A DNA stretch of 64,000 nt from Bacteroidota bacterium (GTDB taxonomy: Bacteria > Bacteroidota > Bacteroidia > Bacteroidales > Lentimicrobiaceae), in NCBI GenBank assembly GCA_023441805.1, contig JAEZNO010000019.1:1-64000 (forward strand), given 5' to 3'. Made by a program: the position numbers and the translations under genes. The stretch's first letter is position 1; each line of letters starts with the position of its first letter. Under the pieces are notes generated by a model, which did not search any database, had not been told where the DNA came from, and worked only from the letters and a program-made list of their open reading frames with translations. Positions 45,701 to 55,700 of this stretch are shown here, in pieces.

Positions 45701-48700
45701 AGAAACTTCTTAAGCTTGAGACAATTAAGAAAGTGTTTGAGATGCGAAAAGATGAATTCCAAAATACTGAGAAGTATCAGGAATTCATGGATGAGCTTGG
45801 AAATACAATCGAGGTCCTTGAAAAGCTATTATCCATAGCAAAAGCCAATGAATCAAGGCTCGATGCTGAACAAACTGAAGCATACCGTGCTGAACGCTCA
45901 CGGAAACTAAGAGGCTTTGGTATTGAAAATGGTGAAATAGATGATGAATTTCGCCCTATAATGGAATCCATTCTTGGCGAAGATTTGCTCACCAGAATTA
46001 TTAATGATTCAAAGAATAGCAACAGCCCTACATTCGGTGATATTATTGCTCATTACGCTCAGAATGCTACTTCGGATCAAAAAAGAGCTTTAGCAGACCT
46101 TGCAGATAAACGAATGGAGGCAATACTAAAGGATCTTAATCAGAGATTTCAGGGATGCTTTGGAGCTAATTATGCTGAAAATCCATCGAGGAATATAGCA
46201 CAGTCTGTTTTTAACCTCATTAATAAGTTCTATTTTCGAGGATATGACATAAAAAATCAAAAATCTATTGTTCGTAAATTAAGCTCATCTCATGCTTATG
46301 ATAATATTCTGAAACTCATAGCAAAGGATGAGCAATTGCAAGGACCTGAATCAGAAAAACAGAACCTCAGGGATTACATTGAATATGCTTTCGCACAGCA
46401 TCGTGTATACGAGGCACTTCATTCAATGAAGCTCAATCTGAATTCTGACTTTGACTTAAAGAAAGAATTAGAAGAAGAAGCAAAATTGACTATTGAACTT
46501 GTTGAAGTACTGAAGAATGAAAAGACTGTCAAAGCTCCATCTTTACAGCAACTCAATGCAATAAGACAGATTGTCAAATTCTTAAGCGGTAAAGTAAATG
46601 ATATAGCTTACCTGAAAGGACTTGCTGGTACTGGTAAGACTATGATTGTAATGAAATATGCTCTCAGATTATCAGGAATTGATCCAAATACTGTACTTGC
46701 ATTTGGACATACTCCTGAATCTTCAAAAACTATTGCTGACAGTCTTAATGCCGTACAGAGTACAACTGAAGATTTCCTAAATCGAACGGACTTTGAAGGA
46801 ATTACAACCGTTGTATTCGATGAAGTAATGGGAGCACCGTACAAAACCTTTACGGACGTTTACAAAAAGCTTAACGAACTCAACAGACAGCGAAAATCTG
46901 AAAATAAAAAGCCAATCAAAATGGTTGCTTTAGGTGATCCGACTCAGATTACTGAGAATAACAGTACTGATGCTGCAATTGAGAATTTTACGATTAAAGG
47001 AGTTACTTATATCAACCCTCTTACCACACGTTTTCGTAGTGACATTGGTTCGATTGTAGAAATTCAAGATTTATTCCATGATAATTTTCAAGAAGTTGAT
47101 ACAATTATTGCTAAGAGCAATGAAAAGGATATTAGTGCATTGCCAGATGTAGTAGAAGGTGCTCATGTTGGCGGACGTGGTGATTTAAGAACTGTTCTAA
47201 AGCACAATAAAACTAAATCCCCGGGAAGAACCCGTGTGATACTGGTAGCAAATGACGATGCTAAAGCTGCCTATGCAGATGTAGGAGTTGAAACCCTGAC
47301 ATACATTGAAGCTCAAGGACGAACATGGGATGAAGTGTATGTAGATATTTCTCAGACAGATAAAGGCACACATACAAATTGGGCTAATGATGTATACGAA
47401 TACAATAAAGCAATGTATACAGCTACATCCCGAGCAGCTTCTTATCTGTTTGTAATGAACACTGGTTCAAAGAATATAAATCTTACAGATAAGGATTTAG
47501 AGAAGAACAAGAATGAGAAAAAGGACTTTGTAAACTCCATGTTTGAGATTTTTCAGCAAGCAACTCTGGAATCAAGGGAAATTGCTGGAAAGTACAATCT
47601 TAAAGTAAATGTACCTGCTAATACCATTATTAAGGGGACAGTTGCCGGATCTCATCTTACAACTGATGAAGAACAAAAGGCAGAAAATGAATTTGAAACA
47701 AATGAACCGGATGACATTACGGTAACTGATGATTCGGAATTAGATGATAACACCTCTGATCCAAATAACCCTTCCATGTCATCAGACGTCGCTCCTGGAA
47801 GCGTTTTAGAAAACAATGGAGTCAATGTCCACTCCATACAAAGCCCTTCTTATAACCCTGTAAAATCGCTTATTGAAATAATTGTCGAAAATGGCAATAA
47901 GGTATTTAAAAGAACAAAGTCTCTTGTCAGAGAAAATAGCAAAGTCCTCTATCTGGCATTAGAGGATAAAGATACCGGTAAACGTTATGTTGGAATATTT
48001 GGAGCGCAACAAATGCCGGATGGTACGCCAAATAACATGTATAGTATGATTGGAGTGATGACTGATGATGAATTGGAGCATACTGAATTTGGAAGAAGTC
48101 TTCAGGCTAAGCTTGAAACTGCTGAGCTATCATCAAGAATTAAGACAAATAACACAGAAACAGTTACTCCGGGAACTATACTTGCCGAAGGATATATAAC
48201 CAAGAAACAGTCTTTATCATTTGAGTATCAAAAAGACTTTTCTACAAGTCCAGACTTTATCGAAGAAATAAGTCATCAACTTCTCAATATTTTTTCAATT
48301 GAATCAAACAGAGAGTTTGTGAAGGAACAATTGAAAAATAAAATGAGTGTCAGAATATTCGGTCGTAAGGAAGCATTAAACCGAGGTTTGAAAGCAGGTA
48401 TACCATATCTTGTATTTGACGAAATCAAAATGGGGCGTGGCAAAGATGCTATGTCAAAAACTTTTTCAATTAGATTATCATCAAAGCCAATGACCAAACA
48501 TGATGCTGAAATGGTGGTAATACAGAGCTTTTATGACCATTTATTGAAAGTCCATTCGATTTTTTCAAACACAAAACTTCGTCTTGGTTCCAAAGAATTC
48601 AACCAATTACTTAAAGAACTTAGGCATGGGCTTGAAATAAAAGATGATCAATTACAGGCGAAGGCTGGGTACGGTTGGGATCAGATTATTGCCAATATTC

Positions 48701-49734
48701 CGGAACTGGCTAATCTTACCACTCAGGATGAATTTTTAAGAGCTTATCCTGCGTTAATTGAACTTGCCAAACAGATATATCATATTGGTCAGAAAAATGT
48801 CACCATGACTAAGAAACAGTATGAGGAATCTGAATATAAGAATGACAGTACAAAATCATTGAGTGAAAATCCAATTTACAGAGATAAAACCAATCCTGAA
48901 AATGATATCTATGTCCTGAAGAATAACACGGATCTTACCAGTACAGGAAAGAAAAAGAACATTACAGAGCCATCAATAGAGCATGGTGGAGCAATTGTGA
49001 AAGCACTCAATGCAATTGCTGTTGCTAATAAATACTTAGGTGGCAACCCTATCAGAGTAGTAAGGACAGGAAGTAAAGGTTATAAATACTTTGTTGCTAA
49101 AAGCATTACCGCCGAACCTCTAACTGCAAAGAATGAAGAAGAACGCAAGAGAAAGAAATTATTCTCAAAAATGCGTGAATTACTGATGGAAGCTGGCTTT
49201 ACTAAAGAAGAATTAAACTTTAGGATGGAGGATAGCGAAAATCTTGAAAATCTATTCAACCTCATGGAAGTTGAGTTGGATTTATCCAGGGAAGACATTG
49301 AAAGCATGGCTGAACAGGAGGTTGCTGAACAGATAACTGAAGATACCTTTAAAAGGCTTTTGTCCTTCGACAGTAACGGAAATCACAATTCCGAAGGATT
49401 TTATCTGCGTAAACCAATTAAGCAGAAAGAACTTGAAAAGTTGGATATTAATAAAAAGGAAGACCGTGAAAAGATATTGGGTTTAATGGGAAGTAAATTA
49501 AAATCCATTACTCCAACAGCTATTGAAGTTACTTTAGAGAATATAAGTTCAATAGAATCCGAAACCACTTATCCAAAAGAATATTCTGTTTTAGAAGAAA
49601 GCACTAATTTTACTCCAACAATTGAAATGAATGATAAACCTGTGAAAAAGCGCAGGAGAGCTAAGGAAATTGAAGTTTCTCAAATTATTACTGACTTATC
49701 TAACAAAGGTTTACTCAAAACAATCAACTGTTAA
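42757..49734 (+). CDS. giant virion protein with SF1 helicase domain
   Basis: A 2325-aa protein. The N-terminal ~450 residues have several hydrophobic, Gly/Ala-rich stretches (GLARLGLGALTKTGAGIGYA; VLGSVIGIIGGFGG), likely to interact with membrane during ejection. Residues ~500-1250 are helical and charged. A superfamily 1 helicase core follows: Walker A GLAGTGKT (1288-1295), motif II FDE (1354-1356), motif III GDPTQ (1393-1397), FRSD near 1425, and a motif VI-like TATSRA near 1554. The C-terminal ~750 residues are unassigned. Position in the giant block suggests packaging in the virion together with the polymerase. Whether it acts on DNA during ejection or transcription is inference. Confidence 0.8.
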   Translation: MPEYNPILDHAREYILNNKSLNVFNTSKEFARAESEEAVFGDSKTVHPENYSFLLTGREDNPDYIEAELQSKTDRVFNGLARLGLGALTKTGAGIGYATSALPALAVWDINVMTENPLSQMFNKAEELMKEALPVHKTRAYTEGNILQQMGTVSFWADDVSDGLAFLLSAYAGGYISKPIQIGSEVVKGLAKLSEAVTKATAKKALINAMKILGEGGKGWDLATITAYNTLTEAAVEAHEVGQQLKQEFSDQINDELEKALANIEKEKLALPLSNLSPDATLEERERWQKQRELQLKAIEDKYMAPIKRRMDEFKIKRSVAQRNTFLANVAALSFSNSWETTMLFGKKSGIGALLKNRFVNGALDQTSKSTAKTFAQKFAQNAAKGIAAEGLWEENVQLGISNYEERLAKGLDNRPRLLAIASNMVDNLITDEGQKSIVLGSVIGIIGGFGGAVKETNEETKKLKALDNMLKINDAVYNANIQSLYKIFGEEEKDGKKVPVYINPATGQTEIDPEAVSKMAYQLLVEKNLMDETMAASINQDETHFNLNKAVAMSRMVYRMLEQEDGEEVLDAMLRSITDPNDEMSVKHNLAKDEQLYQKLKLLYKELAGKIKETDDKTESEFNKALKASRFYHGVVTIAANKAIEDRREKIAKMHEPLTEKEKQKEEEYIQSLEKVIADANQAIINLKENTEKLKKQWLSKRSFITEKTERIKSLTNKKDRSAEENNELAKLNYEIEEYNAIENGSDIFTINQDEFIRKNLKEGLRNETGLQVALDAIKDLQIDEQMEAGASPTEVLDTMKSKNFTGSQDVDKFKEYLNTERERIQQLKQKLEDESNAMNPIWSKLEDVETEVLGMAGEQHSEEEWDDIINQSSLLNDEKEDLRAQMKKVMSIEAQKQLLDDELALMEAIDDNLSFISQRQIKQNESEEKKSLLEGWFDEFLKYKYARSFIDVARSIEDSYNALVEKDRADEFIPTEEILKKLLKLETIKKVFEMRKDEFQNTEKYQEFMDELGNTIEVLEKLLSIAKANESRLDAEQTEAYRAERSRKLRGFGIENGEIDDEFRPIMESILGEDLLTRIINDSKNSNSPTFGDIIAHYAQNATSDQKRALADLADKRMEAILKDLNQRFQGCFGANYAENPSRNIAQSVFNLINKFYFRGYDIKNQKSIVRKLSSSHAYDNILKLIAKDEQLQGPESEKQNLRDYIEYAFAQHRVYEALHSMKLNLNSDFDLKKELEEEAKLTIELVEVLKNEKTVKAPSLQQLNAIRQIVKFLSGKVNDIAYLKGLAGTGKTMIVMKYALRLSGIDPNTVLAFGHTPESSKTIADSLNAVQSTTEDFLNRTDFEGITTVVFDEVMGAPYKTFTDVYKKLNELNRQRKSENKKPIKMVALGDPTQITENNSTDAAIENFTIKGVTYINPLTTRFRSDIGSIVEIQDLFHDNFQEVDTIIAKSNEKDISALPDVVEGAHVGGRGDLRTVLKHNKTKSPGRTRVILVANDDAKAAYADVGVETLTYIEAQGRTWDEVYVDISQTDKGTHTNWANDVYEYNKAMYTATSRAASYLFVMNTGSKNINLTDKDLEKNKNEKKDFVNSMFEIFQQATLESREIAGKYNLKVNVPANTIIKGTVAGSHLTTDEEQKAENEFETNEPDDITVTDDSELDDNTSDPNNPSMSSDVAPGSVLENNGVNVHSIQSPSYNPVKSLIEIIVENGNKVFKRTKSLVRENSKVLYLALEDKDTGKRYVGIFGAQQMPDGTPNNMYSMIGVMTDDELEHTEFGRSLQAKLETAELSSRIKTNNTETVTPGTILAEGYITKKQSLSFEYQKDFSTSPDFIEEISHQLLNIFSIESNREFVKEQLKNKMSVRIFGRKEALNRGLKAGIPYLVFDEIKMGRGKDAMSKTFSIRLSSKPMTKHDAEMVVIQSFYDHLLKVHSIFSNTKLRLGSKEFNQLLKELRHGLEIKDDQLQAKAGYGWDQIIANIPELANLTTQDEFLRAYPALIELAKQIYHIGQKNVTMTKKQYEESEYKNDSTKSLSENPIYRDKTNPENDIYVLKNNTDLTSTGKKKNITEPSIEHGGAIVKALNAIAVANKYLGGNPIRVVRTGSKGYKYFVAKSITAEPLTAKNEEERKRKKLFSKMRELLMEAGFTKEELNFRMEDSENLENLFNLMEVELDLSREDIESMAEQEVAEQITEDTFKRLLSFDSNGNHNSEGFYLRKPIKQKELEKLDINKKEDREKILGLMGSKLKSITPTAIEVTLENISSIESETTYPKEYSVLEESTNFTPTIEMNDKPVKKRRRAKEIEVSQIITDLSNKGLLKTINC

Positions 49735-49736
49735 AC

Positions 49737-52700
49737 ATGGGAAATTGTGTTTATGTTTTCGAGGGAAAACGCTATACTCCAGAAATGTTCTGGCAGGCAG
49801 TTCGCTCTGGCAAACTACCAGTAACCAAGCAATTACAATTAGGGAAAGAAATAAGTATCAAAGAAGCTGAAGACTATATCAAGCATGTGTTCGGCTACTT
49901 AAATCCATCTACATTCCGGTTTGTAGAACAACACATTTTGTATTCTTTAAGTAAACCTCATGAATATTTGGTAGGTCTTACAGAAGATGGCATCACCAAT
50001 TTTCTAAAATTCGATGATGGTACAACCCGTGAATGGATACTTAGGCATGAGGTTTTCCACACAATTTTCAATTACTATCTTACTGATGAACAGAGAAGAA
50101 ATCGCATAGCCGATTTTAAACAGTTATTTCCTGAACACGTAGGCAAAGACGATGTTCAGATTGAGGAACTTATGGCTGATATGTTTCAGGATTATAGCCA
50201 AAAGACTTTTGAATTCAAGGATACCAGAACTCCACTAAAAAAATTCTTTGATGCTATCCTTGAATTTTTCAAACTCAAGAAACCAATTCGTAACAGTATT
50301 GAGGAATTATATCGTGCAATTGACAATGGAACCTTTAGGAATGCTCAAAGACTTGATCGTGGTTATTTAAGACGTACTCTTAAAACTGATATCCGGAAAT
50401 ACGATATTGATGAGTATCGCTGGGCTATTGATAAGTTAAAGGAAATCTACGAAAAATTACATAATGATAGCCGGGAAGCCATTGCGACACATGAAATGAT
50501 TAAGGAGCTTTCTAAACATATTCAATACTTTGCTAAACACCATCCTGATCCGGAAATAAAAGCTTCTTATCAGCACATGCTTGAGTTGAATGACAAAGGC
50601 GAAATACACTTGAAGACACTTTTAGAGGATGCTTTCCCAGATCTAAGAATAAAACATGTTACACAAATAACTGTTGCCGATGACAATACTATTATTGATG
50701 ATGACGATGTATTTAGCGAGGATAGTGAAGAAGTATCTCTTAAAGATGAAATTGCTCAGTTTGACCAAATCGACTATGAAAAGAAACTCTCAGATGAAGT
50801 TAAATCATTTCTGAGTTACATAGTTATCCCTGAAAAAGACGGGATGATAATGAGTCCTCGTAATGCTTTCTTTATTGTTGCCAAGATATTCGAGGGCATT
50901 TCTTTTGAAATGACCGGAAACTACAATGAAGACAAGCTAATAGAAGCAATTAACAGGCGGATTGCTGAATTAGCCGGGGGACATTTGGATAAAATGTCCG
51001 GTGAACCTATCATTCCCAATGTATACTATAAAGCCGTTGGTAAAAAAATTATAGATCTTATTAAAGATTCACTTGGTATTCGTTATGAAATTGAAAATGG
51101 CAAGGTAATCCCAAAAGGATATGCAACATTACACCCAAGTATCAAGGATCATCGTAAACTTAGGGCTGGAAATGAAACAACATTCTATTTGCTTAAGGAG
51201 GACCAAATCAATAAGCACTATAACCAGGCAGAGCTTGAATTGAATGTTCCCAAGGAAAATAAATTCACATGGGCACAACTTGAAGAACTCCGTGGAAAGC
51301 AAGTAACAGCATATGAATTTGTTGAATGGGTTGCCGAACAAACAGGTCTGACTAAAGAGCAGGTTACAGCTGTTTATAAACAGGAACAGGCTCGAAACAG
51401 GTTAGCTGAAATCTATAACCTGTTTGGTTCTTTTTATCATAAGAATTTGTACGTCGGAGAGAGAGAAAATAACTATGGTTTATTTTCTTTTAAATATTTC
51501 AAAGCTCAAACTCAGGGTGCGCACCTGTCTTTCAGAGCACAGATATATCAAAAATTTAAAGAAAATTTTGTCATTAATGACATTCCAAGGAGTATATTCA
51601 ATGTTAAGTTCAGTGCTGATCCTAACAGACGGCGAACTGAATTAGCTGAATTTTTAAAATCGTTACAGATTTCTAATATCGAGGAAATCATTAAGATTTC
51701 TTCCAACAAGGAAATACTGACAATGTGCGATAGTTTCCAGCTTATTTATCAGGATGTAAAAGATAGGCTTGGCAAACCAATACCACGACAAAAAACTAAA
51801 ACGACTACAACTGCAAATAATGATATTCAGAATGTTGTGGTAACAAGAGATAATGTTCAGGAAGGAGACAGTACTGCTGATTATGAGATAGAAAAATCTG
51901 ACGAAATAAATGAGGATCAGGATGAGCAAGTTTATACAATGGCTCATATTCTTGATAACTATAATGGCGGCATAAATATGCTTGCATCCAAGATGAGTGC
52001 TGTTGAAGGAATGCAAACTTCTTCCTCTGTTAAAGCTGCCGATGGAAAGAAAATGTACTTATTTACCCTTGCATCACAGGCACATTCAGTATTGCGTCAG
52101 CTAATGGGAAAGGGTCTTGAAAAGTTTCCACACTTATCACTTGAAGGAAGCTTAAAGCACAATCGTTTCATAAAGAATATCCAGATTACGGATATAATAG
52201 ATCATGACGGAACAAAGCTCTTTGATGAATATGTCAAATCCTATGATAATGAGACCCCAAATGATTGGTTAGCAAGGAATCTGAATACCACATTCTTAGA
52301 CTACTTATCAACTCATGATACCAAATCATCCAAAAAGAAATACATTCAGTATTTCTTCACAATGGACCGTAAACGTCTTACCGGTGTTGAAACTTACTTA
52401 AGGACACCTGCACAAATCAAAGATGACATACGGGATATATTGACAATGATGGCAGAACGTCCTGATATAACAGGACTGAAAGATTATAATCGTAACTCAA
52501 CATTAAATTTTGCTGTTCTTGATCAACTGGCAACTACCAGCGAAGAAGCTAAAGCATTCCTTACGAATATGCGTTCTGAAAAAATCACTGATACGCTTGT
52601 AACAGGGATTTACAATCAGATGCAAAAGAATGCTGATCAATTTGCCCAGCACTTAATTGATCAGGAATTTGTCCCTTCCATGAATCTTAATAAAGCCACC

Positions 52701-55700
52701 AAGGCTTTGATTGACAATGGTTATATTGATACCAGAGGACTGGAAACTATTTCTGAAAGAATAAAAAATAAAGGCAATGAAATATTTGAAGGTAAAGCAC
52801 CTAAAAGTCAGGGCGGTAATTACAAAACTACTTTTGAAGATGTAGTACTTGCTTCAAGAGTGTATTACATAAACCACTATGTCAATTCATATTTACTCAA
52901 TCAAACTATTACCGGAGACTACGCTTTCTTTGGAAACGGCGGTGCACTACTAAAGCGTATGGACAAGATTTTTGGACCTGGTTCAAAAGGACTTGTCAAT
53001 AACCGCCTGGGTATGAAAGAGAAATTCAAACTCCTTATAGTTACCAATCCTAAAGTAACTGTTGGCGGCAAAGAAGGTACTGAATTTGATTACTTTAATG
53101 AGTTGTTTGAAGGATTTCCAATATTCGAAGAATCGTTTGATCATTGGGATGGTCAGGGATTTATGACACCTGAAAGAGCAGAAGAACTACGTAAAGGTTT
53201 TGGTCGTGCTGCTCATATGGGCACTATTTTCAAGCCTATACATTATGAAGTAGTTGAAAAAGAAGTAGCAGGTAAGAAAATCCATGTACCGGTCATGGTT
53301 AAGTATTCTTCAGTTGAATTAACTGATGAACTGGTTGATACCTTCCCCAAACTTAAAAAAGTCAGAGATAATATGCGCAGGAACGCCATTGGTGAAATGG
53401 TATTTTCCAGTGCTATAAAAGTCGGAACTCCAGTAAGCGATTCTCGTTTTGATGCTGCACGTATGCTGAATGAGGATATTGTTTTTTCTGCTGAAGACTT
53501 ACAAAGTTTTAACTTTTATGATCTATCCAACAGAAATTACAGAATACAGCTCAATCCAATGCATCGTGTAGATACAACAGTTGCATATCCTTCTCAGCTA
53601 ATATATTTCCTACAGGCACTTGCTGACAGTATAAACATTGAAGAAGCTCAGAAAATTTACGAAGACATGGCTAAGATAATGAAGCTGTCTTCTGATAAAT
53701 TATTTGAGAACATCAAATCTGGTGAGGATGTCAGGAGGCTTTTGCTGAGTAAAGAATTCTCTAAGGAGAATGAGAGATTAAAGGAAGCACTACAGGCTGG
53801 CGTTTCTGTTAATTTCCCGCAGTTGAATAATAATGCAATTATGACCCTAATCAGTCATATTAACCGGGAAACAACCAAGATTCGCTTTGATGGTTCAAAG
53901 CTTATTCTTCAGGCGGATTATGGTGTTGGAACAAAGCGTCAAAATAAAAATGGTGAGCTTGTAGATGACAGATTTCGCTTTATAAAGAACACTGATGGCA
54001 GTTATTACGCTGAATGTATTATTTCGAGCGAATACCAGAATCTTGCTTTAATTGGAGATTATCTTAGTACTGATATTTTCGGTTTCCGTATTCCTTCTTC
54101 TGAGCTTCATTCTGCCATACCTCTTAAAGTAGTTGGATATCACAATTCACCAAATACCAATTCGATAATAACTGCTCGTGAACTTGTAGCTATTCATGGA
54201 TCTGATTTTGACGTAGACTCTTTATTTGTTATTCGCAGAAGCAATTATTCAGGAGTCAGAGAACTCTCATTTGGTAAAAGACTGTTATACCAACTGTTAA
54301 ACAAGGAAATGGATGAGTTCTTTGCTGAAGCATCCAAGTTAAAGCTCACCGAATCTGAAAAAGCTTTACTTGAAAAATACAAAGAACTAACTAATCAGAT
54401 AAAATCCAAATTTGATGAATCTCCTACATCCGCTCCGATAACTGCCCAAGAAATTGAGCTTGAATATCAATCATACATCAGGCTTCCTAACTGGTCTCCG
54501 AAAGCTAAAAAGGATATTATCAGAATAGATATAAGCAATTTTGACGACGACCGTGCCCGTGATGAATTTGCTGCATTTGCAGGGTATAAAAGAGAGGGAA
54601 TGTCCTGGCAAGACACAACCAGGGCAGAAGCAGATGCACGTTCTATAATATTCATTCGTAGTGAGTTAGCCAAAAGTTTAAAGAATGTTTATGAAAAGAT
54701 TTCTTCGAAGAAAAAATTCTTAAGCACAAAATCTGAATACGAACAAAAGGTCATCAAGAGCATTCAAAATAAAATTCCAGTTGGGTATAATATGGTTGAT
54801 AGTAAATTGGAATTAGATGAGAATTTTGAATTATATCTCGATGACCTGAGGAGCAAATTTACAGATAATAAGACTCGAGAAATCATTGACAGCATCCATA
54901 TTAAATATTTGAAGAATAGGATTATTGAAGGGATGATTAGATTCACCACTAATCCTAAAAATCGTAAGAGAATGATGTCTCCAATAATGATGTCAATCTT
55001 CAACGGCAAAGATTCATCAGGCAAGTTTGAAGAAGGCACTATCTTCAGGTTATTTGAAGATTTGGGAATTTCATTTGATAAGAATTATGATCTTACTGAT
55101 GTAGAAGGAAACCTTAAAGCATTTAAGAATGTATTTGAGGGAAACTCAATGGTCGGTAAGTTCGCCAATGGAATGAAAGCAATAGCTTATGTTCTTCGTG
55201 CCGCCGGTAAAAGGGGTAAAGAATATGATGCTGCTTTTATGGCTATCCGGGATATAGACAACGCAATAGAAGGCTATAACCATTCTATAAACACTGCACG
55301 TCAAGTCAATGATGTTGAGAAAATAGAGGATCTTGAGTCTAAACTAAATACCCTGACTGAAGAAAGAAAGGCTGCATTAACTAATCTTAAAGAAATACAC
55401 ACTAAAGTTACGAATACAAGTGCCATAATTGCCGAACCACTTGTTTTTGACGGTGTAGATTATAGCCATATTTCTGAAGCTGAACTCGATATTGAAGGTA
55501 AACCAACTGGTCGAAGTATTTGGACTATCTTGGATGCTTTACTTAATTCATCTATTGATAACCTGAAAGAGCAAATTCTTCCGGCATTAAATATTTCTGA
55601 TAAGACATTTAAATCCTGGATGGGAATGATTGCTTCAGGTGTTAATCTGAAAACTGTATCCTTAATGTCACGTCAGCCGGTATCTATGATGCTGAGTAAC

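Noticed and set aside
47641..49734. Separate function for the C-terminal 700 residues of the helicase giant
   Set aside because: The region is continuous with the ORF, but I could not see any motif that supports a named domain.
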